64,000 bases of DNA from Deltaproteobacteria bacterium (GTDB taxonomy: Bacteria > Desulfobacterota > Desulfobacteria > Desulfobacterales > JAFDMD01): positions 1 through 64,000 of the forward strand of contig JAFDMF010000006.1 of assembly GCA_019306065.1 (NCBI GenBank), read 5' to 3'. Shown in pieces: positions 43,702-52,469 of this stretch. Positions within the stretch are counted from its first letter, which is position 1, and the number at the start of each line of letters is the position of its first letter. The notes beneath the pieces are model-generated. The model saw only the letters and a program-made list of their open reading frames with translations, ran no database searches and was not told the DNA's origin. Both the position numbers and the translations under genes were made by a program.

Positions 43702-44544
43702 TTGATCATAGACTTTCATACTCACATCTTCCCTAATGCCATAAGAGAAAATAAAGAAAAATATTTTAAAAAGGAACCTGCTTTTAAACTTTTATATCAA
43801 AGCCCCAATGCAAAAATGGCTGGAGCCGACGAGCTTATAACCGATATGAACAAGGCAAAAGTCAATATATCAGTTATTTTCGGTTTTCCTTGGAAAGATA
43901 TGGAACTAACAAAAATGCACAACGACTATATTATAGAATCGGTTAAAAAATATAAAAACAGACTTTGCGGGTTTGCATGTTTTGATATGTATAATTCAAA
44001 CGGCTGCAAAGAGGCTCAAAGATGCGTAGAAGCCGGTTTGTCCGGAGTAGGAGAGCTTGCCTGTTACGAATCCGAATTAGACAATAACGTCATAAATAAA
44101 CTTAAACCTACCGCTCGGTTTTGCAAAGATAAAGATATTGCGATGATGATTCATACAAACGAACCGATAGGGCATCAATATCCGGGTAAAATAAAGATGA
44201 CATTAAGCCAGATATACAATTTGGCAAAAAATTTTTCCGAAAATAAAATTATTCTTGCCCATTGGGGAGGAGGAATCTTTTTTTATAATCTTTGCAAAAA
44301 AGAGACAAAAGATATATTAAAAAATATCTATTTCGATACCGCTGCCTCTCCTTTTCTTTACGACGACAAAATATATAAAAGCGCTGTTGATATAATAGGA
44401 TCCGAAAAAATCTTATTTGGCACCGATTATCCGTTATTAAAGGCTCAAAGATACTTTAAAGAGATAAACAGCGCGGAATTATCCGAAAAAGATATTAAAA
44501 ATATATTAGGAGATAATGCGGCGGCGCTAATAAAAGGGATATAA
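43702..44544 (+). CDS. Amidohydrolase-2-like metal-dependent hydrolase
   Basis: A TIM-barrel hydrolase of about 280 residues beginning IIDFHTHIFP (metal-binding HxH), with HTNEP, ILAHWGGGI and LFGTDYPLLKAQRYF (metal Asp) in the order of the COG2159 family (decarboxylases and hydrolases related to ACMSD). TTG 43702 is the start: AAGGAG lies seven bases before it and the family begins at this residue. Substrate unknown. Confidence 0.85.
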   Translation: MIIDFHTHIFPNAIRENKEKYFKKEPAFKLLYQSPNAKMAGADELITDMNKAKVNISVIFGFPWKDMELTKMHNDYIIESVKKYKNRLCGFACFDMYNSNGCKEAQRCVEAGLSGVGELACYESELDNNVINKLKPTARFCKDKDIAMMIHTNEPIGHQYPGKIKMTLSQIYNLAKNFSENKIILAHWGGGIFFYNLCKKETKDILKNIYFDTAASPFLYDDKIYKSAVDIIGSEKILFGTDYPLLKAQRYFKEINSAELSEKDIKNILGDNAAALIKGI

Positions 44545-44991
44545 AAAGGTTATTTGTTTAATGAATTTATCAATTTTCGCCTGAAATCCGGCATTGCAAA
44601 TCAACAATTGATAATTGGAAGTCTGCTTTACTGATTTTGAGTCTGAAATTGATAATTACAAAGCTGCAACAGGTAATTGCCGCGTTGAAATATATAATTG
44701 CAATTTTGCAGTTAAAAATTATCGGAATTTATCAATCGTTTCAAACATTAACGACGGCTTTTTATAAAATAAAACGTTTCAACGCTTCTTACATGTCTTT
44801 TTTATTTAATACGAAAAATTAAAAAATAACATTGGAAACAATAAAAATTTTCGGTATAAAATTATTACCGGTTATATCTAAATGTAGTTGAAAGATACAG
44901 AGTAACAAAGTTGGGAAGAACTTTATAGGAATTTTTATGATAGCCTATCGGTTAATCACAGTGCAGACAATTAAAACGGATTGGCATAAAC
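44545..44991. other. Gene-free stretch before the kinase gene
   Basis: AT-rich with short local repeats of TTGATAATT and AATTGC type (44590-44740); no supported gene. The 61-codon frame at 44637 has no ribosome-binding site. Confidence 0.4.
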
Positions 44992-47208
44992 ATGATAAAT
45001 AAGCATAGATTTAAAAATGCGGTATCTTTTTTATCCGCACAAGAGATACAAAGACGAAAAAAAGAATTTATTATTATAGCTTCTATTATAGCGATAGTTG
45101 CGATTTCCACCTTTATTCAATTAAAGGTTATACGGCTTGGCACAGACATTCCCATATCAAACGCCATATTAATGTTTATATTAATAGATATAAACGTAAT
45201 GTTATTAATTTTGCTTCTGTTTCTGGTATTTAGAAACTTAGTAAAACTTTTATATGATAGAAGCAGAAAAGTTATGGGATCAAAGCTTAGAACAAAGCTT
45301 GCGGTATCTTTTATAACAATGACCCTTTTGCCTACTACGATTCTTTTTTTTCTTTCTATAAGTTTAATGACAACCAGCATAAAATTTTGGTTCGGCGCGG
45401 GCGTAGAGAAGGCTTTGAACAACTCTTTATCCGCTGTGGAATCGATTTATGATTATATAGATATAAACAACCGTTTTTATCTTGAAAAAATATCTTATGA
45501 AGTTCAAAACAAAAATATTTTGAAAAATAATAAAAAAGAGTCGTTAAAAAATTATCTTAAAGATACCTCAAAAAGATTCAATTTAAACGGAGTTGAAATA
45601 TACGATAAAAACTTTAAGAGAATCTCTTTTTATGCAAAAGAAAATTTATATCCTATCGGCGCGAAAGATTTCATAAATAAAAAAAATAGTAAGGAGATAA
45701 AAACAGTATCTCAAAAAACCGAAAAAGGCGAGATAATAAGAATCATATCAACCATACCTTTCGGAGTGGAAAATGATCAGGCAAAAGGTTTTGCCGTAGC
45801 TTCCACTGTTTTATCCAAAGAACTTTCTAATAAAATAAACTCAATATCAAAAGGTTATAAAGAATATCGTCAAATAAAAAAGTTTAAAAAACCTATTAGA
45901 AGCGCATATTATATAACCTTTTCAACCGCCGCGTTTTTGATATTGTTTTCATCTTTATGGCTGGGTTTTCGTCTTGCAAGAACAATAAGCGTTCCTATAC
46001 ATGAGCTTGCAGAAGGCTTAAAAAAGGTAGCGGGAGGCAATCTTGATATAAAAGTAGAAACGGTTGCAGACGAAGAAATAGGAAGTCTTGTAAATTCTTT
46101 TAATAAAATGACAAAAGATTTAAAATACGGAAGACAACAGCTTGAAGCGGCAACAAAAAAATTAAAAGAAAGAAACGCGGAAATAGAAGAAAGGCGCCGT
46201 TATATGGAAGTAGTTCTTAAAAATATTTCCGCAGGCATAATATCAATCAACGCGGAAGGAAACGTAGCCACAATAAACAAATCTGCCGAAAAAATGCTTA
46301 ATCTTTCTGCAAAACAGATAATATCTAAAAATTATAAAAAACTGTTAAAGTCCGAACATATCAATCTTGTTAAAGATATCAAAAAAAAAATAAAAACCGA
46401 AAATTCTTATATTCTTCCTATACGCCTTACCATAGAAGGCAAAACAAAAAGCTTTATGACCCATATAACCGCATTAAAAGACGAAGCAAAAAATTTAATA
46501 GGCACAGTTATAGTATTTGACGACCTAACCGAATTGGAAAAAGCCGAAAGAATGGCGGCATGGAGAGAGGTTGCCAGAAGAATAGCTCATGAAGTAAAAA
46601 ACCCTCTGACCCCCATAACCCTTGCGGCTCAGAGATTACAAAGAAAATATTACGAAAAAGTAAAAGAGGTAATATTTTCTGAATGCACTACAACCATAAT
46701 AGAGCATGTCGAGTTAATAAGAAACCTTGTAAACGAATTTTCGGAGTTTGCCCGATTTCCTACGGCAAATCCGAAACCCGAAGATGTTTTACATATAATA
46801 GAAGACACCTTAATACCTTATAAAAATAATCATTTAAACATACGGTTTACTTCTAAAGCAATAAATGAAATCCCCAAAATAAATATAGATAAAAACCAGA
46901 TAAAACAAGCGTTGATGAACCTCTTGACAAATGCAGTTGCCTCAATAGATAAAGCAGGCGAAATAACTGTTTTTATATCTTACGATCCGATATTAAAAAA
47001 GATAAAAATAGAGATGGCAGATAACGGAAAAGGAATACTGGATAACGAAAAAATAAGATTATTCGAGCCGTATTTTTCTACCAAAAAAAAGGGAATGGGA
47101 CTTGGGCTTGCCATAGTTAATACAATAATATCGGATCATAACGGAACCATAGGAGTTTATGACAACATTCCGAAAGGAGCGAAGTTTGTTATAGAACTTC
47201 CGGTATAA
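44992..47208 (+). CDS. NtrY-like sensor histidine kinase
   Basis: A 738-residue membrane kinase. Four N-terminal membrane helices (about 25-46, 56-80, 104-127 and 308-330) enclose a periplasmic region. A HAMP domain (LARTISVPIHELAEGL, ADEEIGSLVNSFNKM), a PAS domain (about 405-515), the H-box RRIAHEVKNPLTPITLAA and the ATPase motifs NLLTNAVASI, MADNGKGI and TKKKGMGLGLAIV follow. This order is that of NtrY, the nitrogen or redox sensor paired with NtrX. No response regulator is adjacent; the gene is followed by a family C repeat and a glycosyltransferase. Confidence 0.9.
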   Translation: MINKHRFKNAVSFLSAQEIQRRKKEFIIIASIIAIVAISTFIQLKVIRLGTDIPISNAILMFILIDINVMLLILLLFLVFRNLVKLLYDRSRKVMGSKLRTKLAVSFITMTLLPTTILFFLSISLMTTSIKFWFGAGVEKALNNSLSAVESIYDYIDINNRFYLEKISYEVQNKNILKNNKKESLKNYLKDTSKRFNLNGVEIYDKNFKRISFYAKENLYPIGAKDFINKKNSKEIKTVSQKTEKGEIIRIISTIPFGVENDQAKGFAVASTVLSKELSNKINSISKGYKEYRQIKKFKKPIRSAYYITFSTAAFLILFSSLWLGFRLARTISVPIHELAEGLKKVAGGNLDIKVETVADEEIGSLVNSFNKMTKDLKYGRQQLEAATKKLKERNAEIEERRRYMEVVLKNISAGIISINAEGNVATINKSAEKMLNLSAKQIISKNYKKLLKSEHINLVKDIKKKIKTENSYILPIRLTIEGKTKSFMTHITALKDEAKNLIGTVIVFDDLTELEKAERMAAWREVARRIAHEVKNPLTPITLAAQRLQRKYYEKVKEVIFSECTTTIIEHVELIRNLVNEFSEFARFPTANPKPEDVLHIIEDTLIPYKNNHLNIRFTSKAINEIPKINIDKNQIKQALMNLLTNAVASIDKAGEITVFISYDPILKKIKIEMADNGKGILDNEKIRLFEPYFSTKKKGMGLGLAIVNTIISDHNGTIGVYDNIPKGAKFVIELPV

Positions 47209-47334
47209 AAGTTTTACATAACTTCCTATTTTACCCGTTTTTTGCGTTATGCTCAAATTTTAATCCTCGAAATACTTTAAGTATTCCTGCGGTTAAAATT
47301 TGAGCAAGCCTTGAAAATGAAACAAAACTTTGTT
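47209..47334. repeat. Family C element directly behind the kinase stop codon
   Basis: AAGTTTTACATAAC at the left and AACAAAACTTTGTTAC at the right; core CAAATTTTAATCCTCGAAAT and ACTTTAAGTATTCCTGCGGT. Confidence 0.8.
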
Positions 47335-47474
47335 ACTCTGTTGCTTTGCCACTTTGTTACTCTTTTTAATATTTAATGTTGTTATTTTTAATCTTTTTGA
47401 TATTTGTATTAACGGCAAAAAAGTTGTATGCAGCGTCCATCTGTAACTCTATATCTTAATAAAAAATAAAAATT

Positions 47475-48566
47475 ATGATTTCCGTTATTATTCCTATCTA
47501 TAAAGAAGCTGAAAACATATCCGCAATATCTACTGAGGTAAACAGCGTTTTATCTAATGCCGGTTTTAAGCATGAAATCATACCGGTTGACGATAACTCT
47601 CAAGACGGAACCAAAAAAATATGCGCGTCTCTTATAAAATCTCTGCCTTTAAGATTGATTGTTCGTAAAAAAAAAAAGGGGCTTTCTTATTCGGTAATAG
47701 AAGGAATAGAAAATGCTGTTTATGATATAATAATTGTAATGGACGCCGATTTTTCTCATCCTCCTTCCGCTCTTCCGAAAATGATTGACGCTATTTTAAA
47801 AAACAAAGCAGATTTTATAATAGGTTCAAGATATGTAAAAGGCGGAGTTATAGATGAAAACTGGGGGGTTTTTCGGCGTATCAATTCGAAAATAGCAACC
47901 CTTATCACAAAACCTTTAACAAAAGTAAAAGATCCTATGTCTGGGTTTTTCTGTTTTTACAAAAAAAATATGCCTGATAAAAAAATCTTATCTCCCATAG
48001 GATATAAGATTTGTCTTGAAATTATGGTAAAAGGCAATTTTTTGCGTATAAAAGAAATTCCTATCCGTTTTACAAACCGAACAAAAGGAACAAGCAAACT
48101 CGGATTAAAAGAACAGATTAACTTTATTTTGCATTTAATAAAACTATATCTTTTTTCATATCCAAAATATGCTCAATTCATACTATTTGCCGCAGTAGGC
48201 GCTACAGGGTTTGTATTAGACTTTTTAATTTATATGGGATTGCAAAAACTGTTTGGTATAAATCATATTGTTGCAAGAGGATTATCCTTTTGGGCGGCAG
48301 CCTCTTCAAACTGGGCGCTTAACCGAAACATTACTTTTAGCGCAAGACAAAAATCTTTAAAACTAAAACAATGGATTTTTTTTTTAATAACATCTTCGTT
48401 CGGTTTTTCCGTGAATTTCGGAACATATTACTTTTTAACCAAATATATTTATTTTTTTAAAAAATATCTTCTTACCGCTTTTATAATCGGAATCTTTGCG
48501 GGACTGTTTATAAACTTTATATTATCCGCCTCTTTTGTATTTAAAAAAATTGACGCAAATAAATAA
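47475..48566 (+). CDS. Glycosyltransferase family 2 fused to a GtrA-like membrane domain
   Basis: Residues 1-225 are a dolichol-phosphate-mannose-synthase-like GT2: SVIIPIYKEAENI, VDDNSQDGTKK, VMDADFSHPPSALPKM (DxD-like), IGSRYVKGG and TKGTSKLGLKEQI. Residues 235-360 form four hydrophobic helices of the GtrA family (FILFAAVGATGFVLDFLIYM, NWALNRNITF). Such fusions transfer a sugar to a polyprenyl phosphate and may flip it. No cluster of sugar genes is adjacent, so the product is unknown. Confidence 0.88.
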   Translation: MISVIIPIYKEAENISAISTEVNSVLSNAGFKHEIIPVDDNSQDGTKKICASLIKSLPLRLIVRKKKKGLSYSVIEGIENAVYDIIIVMDADFSHPPSALPKMIDAILKNKADFIIGSRYVKGGVIDENWGVFRRINSKIATLITKPLTKVKDPMSGFFCFYKKNMPDKKILSPIGYKICLEIMVKGNFLRIKEIPIRFTNRTKGTSKLGLKEQINFILHLIKLYLFSYPKYAQFILFAAVGATGFVLDFLIYMGLQKLFGINHIVARGLSFWAAASSNWALNRNITFSARQKSLKLKQWIFFLITSSFGFSVNFGTYYFLTKYIYFFKKYLLTAFIIGIFAGLFINFILSASFVFKKIDANK

Positions 48567-48607
48567 TTCCTATAAAAACTATTTTATTTTGCTCAAAATT
48601 ACGGCTT

Positions 48608-48648
48608 TGTCATTTCGACGAGCAAAGCAAGAAAAAATACCTTAATTG
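48608..48648. repeat. Family B element, partial copy
   Basis: GTCATTTCGACGAGCAAAGC followed by AAGAAAAAATACC, matching one end of the family B element; a family A palindrome lies 25 bases downstream, as at 55399. Confidence 0.55.
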
Positions 48649-48672
48649 ACTGTGATAAAAAATATATAATCG

Positions 48673-48700
48673 CAAAAGACGTTGCATGCAACGTCTCTAA
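48673..48700. repeat. Family A palindrome upstream of mqnB
   Basis: The inner 20 bases AGACGTTGCATGCAACGTCT are a perfect palindrome, 40 bases before the mqnB ATG. Confidence 0.8.
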
Positions 48701-48740
48701 TTTGCTACTTTGCGTCTTTTTAACTTAATAATATAAAACT

Positions 48741-49469
48741 ATGAAACACATACTAATAACGGCAGCCGTAATCCAAGAAGCCGAATACATTATAAACAAG
48801 CTTGAAAACCGCTTTAAAACAAAAACGGGAAACAAAACCGTAATATCCAGCGCCATTAATAACAAACTCGTAAAAATTGCAATAACCGGACCCGGCATAA
48901 TAAATACAGCCCATACCGTTACCGCAGTTATCGAACAAAAACGCCCCGAATTAATAATACAAACAGGATGCGCGGGAGGCTTTAAACAAATCGGTTTAAA
49001 AATAGGAGATATATGTATAGCCGACGAAGAGATAGACATCCAGCTGGGAATAGAATCTAAAAACAAAACATATCCGCTGCAAGAACTTCCCTTTCCTTTA
49101 TATAAAGATAATAAAAAAGAGATAAAATCCGTATATCCGGCAGATGCCCAATTATCAAAAAAAGCTGAAGCTATTTTAAAAAAAAAGTTTTGCGATAACA
49201 CATTAATAATGCGCGGAAAATTTGTTACCGTTTCAACCGTAACCGCAACCGATACAACAACGCAAAAATACTTTGAAGCTTTTAATTGCTGCGCCGAAAA
49301 CATGGAAGGAGCAGCTACCGCTTATATTGCCTTTATCTACGGCATACCCTTTATAGAAATAAGAGCCGTAAGCAATATATGCGGCAACAGAGAGATTGAT
49401 AAATGGGATCTGAAAACCGCTTTTAAAAAAAGCGGGAAAGCGGTTTATGAAATAGTAAAAGAATTGTAA
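48741..49469 (+). CDS. mqnB: Futalosine hydrolase
   Basis: Splits futalosine to dehypoxanthine futalosine in the alternative menaquinone pathway. The nucleoside-phosphorylase fold is clear: ITAAVIQEAEYI, ITGPGIINTAHTVTAVIEQK, QTGCAGGFKQIGLKIGDICI, CAENMEGAATAYIAFIYGIP (catalytic Met-Glu-Gly) and IEIRAVSNICGNREIDKWDL. These fit MqnB better than MTA/SAH nucleosidase. 242 residues. No other mqn gene is in the window. Confidence 0.88.
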   Translation: MKHILITAAVIQEAEYIINKLENRFKTKTGNKTVISSAINNKLVKIAITGPGIINTAHTVTAVIEQKRPELIIQTGCAGGFKQIGLKIGDICIADEEIDIQLGIESKNKTYPLQELPFPLYKDNKKEIKSVYPADAQLSKKAEAILKKKFCDNTLIMRGKFVTVSTVTATDTTTQKYFEAFNCCAENMEGAATAYIAFIYGIPFIEIRAVSNICGNREIDKWDLKTAFKKSGKAVYEIVKEL

Positions 49470-49496
49470 AAAACAGGCTGTTTTATATTCCAAAAA

Positions 49497-49559
49497 CTTT
49501 TTATCAATATTTTTAAGGTCGTTTTTAACCGATTTCTTGAACGTAACTTTATAATTCAA
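49497..49559 (-). pseudogene. N-terminal stub of a RelE-type toxin
   Basis: The minus-strand frame beginning at ATG 49559 encodes NYKVTFKKSVKNDLKNIDKK, the first strand and helix of RelE-family toxins, and then runs into sequence antisense to mqnB. The catalytic C-terminal part is missing. It overlaps the preceding antitoxin gene, the usual antitoxin-toxin layout. Confidence 0.7.
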
Positions 49560-49767
49560 GTTCTGTCCTCATATCGCTTAAAGAAATTATCGGATCATTA
49601 GAATCGTTCAATCTGTTTGCCGCAATCTGCATATCCGCCATCTCTTCCAAATATATCTCCAATGCTTTTTTTATATGAAAAGATTTCGGCATTTCCGTTT
49701 TTCGGGCTATTAAAGCAATTGAAGAGGCTAATGAATCCGGAATTCTTATAGAAACTATTTTGCTCAT
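49549..49767 (-). CDS. Ribbon-helix-helix antitoxin (RelB/CopG-like)
   Basis: A 72-residue protein with an N-terminal RHH strand and helices (SKIVSIRIPDSLASSIALIA, FHIKKALEIYLEEMADMQIA), followed by a flexible acidic tail typical of toxin-binding regions. Its stop overlaps the start of the truncated toxin. It may repress its own promoter. With no complete toxin left, it is an orphan, possibly neutralising related toxins elsewhere. Confidence 0.75.
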   Translation of the reverse strand: MSKIVSIRIPDSLASSIALIARKTEMPKSFHIKKALEIYLEEMADMQIAANRLNDSNDPIISLSDMRTELEL

Positions 49768-49805
49768 TTTACGCCTTTATTATAATATTTGTAAGCGGTT
49801 ATTTT

Positions 49806-49856
49806 TCTTCCGCCTCCTATTACAATTTTCTCCCTTTCAAAAAGCGAGGCGGAAGA
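49806..49856. terminator. Terminator-like inverted repeat
   Basis: TCTTCCGCCTC (49806-49816) and GAGGCGGAAGA (49846-49856) are exact inverse complements with a T-rich tract after the second arm. Confidence 0.55.
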
Positions 49857-49904
49857 TTTTATAATTCTTTTTAAAAATTTTATGAAAAAGTTACGTTGTT
49901 GTCA

Positions 49905-49998
49905 ACACGGGATATTGATTATATTGATCTTTCGATTCCGCTTAAAAAACTTTTGAAAAAAGCTAAAAAGCGATTTATGAAATAATAAAAAAAATGTA
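49905..49998 (+). pseudogene. Possible 3' remnant of a second futalosine-hydrolase-like gene
   Basis: One frame reads RDIDYIDLSIPLKKLLKKA and a shifted frame AIYEIIKKM with TAG, mirroring the mqnB end REIDKWDLKTAFKKSGKA and AVYEIVKEL. At the DNA level TTTATGAAATA-TAAAA is shared with 49443-49466. Only about 90 bases remain. Confidence 0.45.
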
Positions 49999-50044
49999 GA
50001 GTCGGAGAGGCGCAAAAATAGAAAAGAAAAAAAGGGAAAAAATT

Positions 50045-50434
50045 ATGAAAGAAACAATTATAAGGCAAAACATTGACGCCGAGTTTTATATTTCCGAAAA
50101 TTGTTATATTATCGAATTATATAATACGCCGGAAGATCCGAATATATCCATTGCCAGAGCAAGGGTAAAACCCGGAAATACAACCCGCCTGCATAGACTT
50201 ATAGGAACATCCGAGCGTTATTATATTATAAGCGGCAAAGGACGTTTGGAGATCGGAACCCTGCAGCCTCGGGAAGTAAATCCGGGAGATATTGCCGTTA
50301 TCCCGGCTATGTGCAGCCAGCGTATAAGCAATATAGGTTCCGAGGATCTTATATTTCTTTGTATCTGCGCCCCTCGTTTTACAAAAGATATTTATGAAGA
50401 TATTGAAAACACAGACCCCAAAAAGAATAAATAA
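50045..50434 (+). CDS. Cupin-domain protein
   Basis: A single-domain cupin of 129 residues: PGNTTRLHRLIGTSERYYII (cupin motif 1 with His and Glu), GKGRLEIG, VNPGDIAVIPAMCSQRISN (motif 2, with Gln in place of the last His) and DLIFLCICAPRF. Such proteins bind metals and small ligands; function unknown. A weak AAGGGA lies before the ATG. Confidence 0.85.
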   Translation: MKETIIRQNIDAEFYISENCYIIELYNTPEDPNISIARARVKPGNTTRLHRLIGTSERYYIISGKGRLEIGTLQPREVNPGDIAVIPAMCSQRISNIGSEDLIFLCICAPRFTKDIYEDIENTDPKKNK

Positions 50435-50590
50435 ATTCGGCTTGTTAAAATTTTACCATGCCAACGGTTAATGAAGTAAAAATTAATGCCAACACGCTTT
50501 AAAAAGTTAATTTTTAAAATAGACGCTTTTATTATCAATATGACAATGGATAGAACAAATTCTAAAAATAGTAAGGCGATAGATAAAAAA

Positions 50591-51667
50591 ATGAAAAAAA
50601 GAATAGCGGGAATTAACGTGGCAAGAGCGCTTGCGGTTATCGGAATGATAATAGTTAATTTTAAAATCGTATTAGGAAAAACAGGAAACAACTGCTTAAA
50701 AGCTTTTATTCAAATATTTGACGGAAAAGCCGCGGCTACCTTTGTAGTTTTGGCAGGCGTAGGACTGGCGTTAATGACAAACTCGGTTATAAAAAGTCAA
50801 AACCGTCAAAAATTAAAAACAGCCCAAAAACGAATAATAAAACGAGCGCTCTTTCTATTTATAGTCGGGCTTTCATACATAAAAATATGGCCTGCGGACA
50901 TACTTCATTTTTACGGAATATACATGATGGCAACCCTTCCGTTTATTAACAAAAAACCAAAACAAGCCTTAATAGGAGCCCTTGCATTAATCTTTATCTA
51001 CCCCTTGTTACTTCTGTTTTGGAATTATGAAACAGGCTGGAACTTCATTATTTTGGAATACAAAGACTTTTGGACATTAGAAGGATTTTTAAGAAACCTG
51101 TTTTACAACGGATTTCATCCAGTTATCCCTTGGACTGCATTTATGCTTGTAGGCTTATGGTTTGGAAAACAGAATATGACCAATAAAAAATTTATAAAAA
51201 AAACCCTTATAATAAGCGCTTCCGCCTTAATCATAGTTCAATTTATTTCATACCTCTCAATTCGTATAATCTCGAAAATAAGCGGCGAAACAATAGAAAG
51301 CTTAACCGAAATTTTAGGAACAAGCCCAATGCCTCCAATGCCAATATATATGCTAAACGGCATATTTGCCGCATTAACAATAATATCCGCTTCTATTCTT
51401 ATTTCCGAACAATTTCAAAACAGTAAAATCATAAACGCCTTAAATAAAACCGGACAACTCGCTTTAACATTTTATGTCGCCCACGTAATAATAGGAATCG
51501 GAATTGTCGAAGCGATTAATCCCGCCAAACTAGGCAAATACTCGATAGAATTTTCTGCATCTTACGCTATAATATTTAGCCTGCTTTGCGTTCTGTTTGC
51601 CATTGTTTGGCTCCGCTACAAAAAAACCGGACCATTGGAACTTATAATGCGAAAAATAACCGATTAA
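50591..51667 (+). CDS. DUF418/DUF1624-type membrane protein (putative acyltransferase)
   Basis: About nine hydrophobic helices. The start MKKRIAGINVARALAVIGMI and FDGKAAATFVVLAGVGLAL are the hallmark of the DUF418/DUF1624 group, related to heparan-alpha-glucosaminide N-acetyltransferases. PVIPWTAFMLVGLWFGK and LALTFYVAHVIIGIG follow. The frame opens 35 codons earlier at 50486, but that part lies in a sequence repeated in a non-coding context at 52590-52630, so ATG 50591, which matches the family N-terminus, is chosen. Confidence 0.8.
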   Translation: MKKRIAGINVARALAVIGMIIVNFKIVLGKTGNNCLKAFIQIFDGKAAATFVVLAGVGLALMTNSVIKSQNRQKLKTAQKRIIKRALFLFIVGLSYIKIWPADILHFYGIYMMATLPFINKKPKQALIGALALIFIYPLLLLFWNYETGWNFIILEYKDFWTLEGFLRNLFYNGFHPVIPWTAFMLVGLWFGKQNMTNKKFIKKTLIISASALIIVQFISYLSIRIISKISGETIESLTEILGTSPMPPMPIYMLNGIFAALTIISASILISEQFQNSKIINALNKTGQLALTFYVAHVIIGIGIVEAINPAKLGKYSIEFSASYAIIFSLLCVLFAIVWLRYKKTGPLELIMRKITD

Positions 51668-51715
51668 TCTGGCGAGATATATACGTTATGCAAATACATC
51701 CGGCTTTTTAAAATT

Positions 51716-52354
51716 TTACCATATCAACGGTTTATGAATTGTAGTATTAGGAATAGTATCGGGCAACTGAGACGCTGCAAGCGCGCCCTTTCTTATTCGC
51801 TTATTAAAATCGGAGTATTTCATAAGTTCTCTCGAAGGATGAGTTTTGCCGGGAGTAATAAGACCTATAACTTTTTTACGCTGGTTTTTTACCAAATTAA
51901 GAGATTCGGCTAAATCGCTGTCGTTTGATACTACTACTGCGCAATCATATAAATCAAGCCAAGCGTCATTTAATAAATGCAACGCAAGATTTACATCGGA
52001 CCCTTTTTCTTCCGTTTTTATTACGTTTGCCCGCCCGATAGTATTGCCGAAACAATTTTTATCAATAGGGTATGCTAAAGGCTTACAAACATTATGACTG
52101 AGAAACTTGCCGTAATAAATAAAAATTTCGGGAATATATTTTTTTAATGCTCTAATAAAAGTTTTTTGACGCGCCGACTTATTACGATCATTGTTTGTGT
52201 CCGATACATTTGCGGTAAAATATTTTATTGATATTATTTGATGATTGGGAAGAAGAAATTGAAATAATTTTTTAAAATCAAGCCATTTATACGGAGTGTT
52301 TTTAACTGCGCTATAATAAAAATTAAAGCCGTCAATATATATATAAGTTTTCAT
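51716..52354 (-). CDS. NYN-domain (PIN-like) RNase with structured leader
   Basis: A 212-residue NYN/DUF88 (LabA-like) protein. The PIN-type acidic residues are in TYIYIDGFNFYYSAV (Asp8), EEKGSDVNLALHLLNDAW and AVVVSNDSDLAESL, as expected of a metal-dependent nuclease, and IGLITPGKTHPSRELMKYSD follows. A Cys pair and a C-terminal KPLIW tail are present. AGAGG sits directly before the ATG and can pair with the upstream hairpin arm. The transcript leader carries two UUCG-capped hairpins. The target RNA is unknown. Confidence 0.85.
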   Translation of the reverse strand: MKTYIYIDGFNFYYSAVKNTPYKWLDFKKLFQFLLPNHQIISIKYFTANVSDTNNDRNKSARQKTFIRALKKYIPEIFIYYGKFLSHNVCKPLAYPIDKNCFGNTIGRANVIKTEEKGSDVNLALHLLNDAWLDLYDCAVVVSNDSDLAESLNLVKNQRKKVIGLITPGKTHPSRELMKYSDFNKRIRKGALAASQLPDTIPNTTIHKPLIW

Positions 52355-52356
52355 AA

Positions 52357-52415
52357 CCTCTAAAAAAGCAGAGGCTGCCGAAGCAGCCTCGCGCCCATCG
52401 GTCGAAACCGATGGG
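52357..52415 (-). promoter_or_regulatory. Twin UUCG-hairpin leader of the NYN gene with possible SD sequestration
   Basis: On the minus strand CCCATCGGT-TTCG-ACCGATGGG (52415-52394) is followed after CGC by GAGGCTGC-TTCG-GCAGCCTC (52390-52371). Both stems are perfect. The CCTCT at 52374-52370 can instead pair with the ribosome-binding AGAGG (52361-52357) across an eight-base loop, which would hide the start site. Confidence 0.75.
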
Positions 52416-52440
52416 GTAATTAGTAATTTAATGTTTAAGT

Positions 52441-52469
52441 TGGATATTCGATAAAATAATATTTGTCAA
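52441..52469 (-). promoter_or_regulatory. Promoter of the NYN gene
   Basis: On the minus strand TTGACA (52469-52464), 17-base spacer, TATCCA (52446-52441), about 25 bases before the first leader hairpin. The remaining gap to 52798 holds a promoter-like repeat (52590-52630) shared with 50500-50545. Confidence 0.5.

Noticed and set aside
48725-49303. 192-codon minus-strand frame opposite mqnB
   Set aside because: Antisense shadow of a clearly recognisable gene; no ribosome-binding site.
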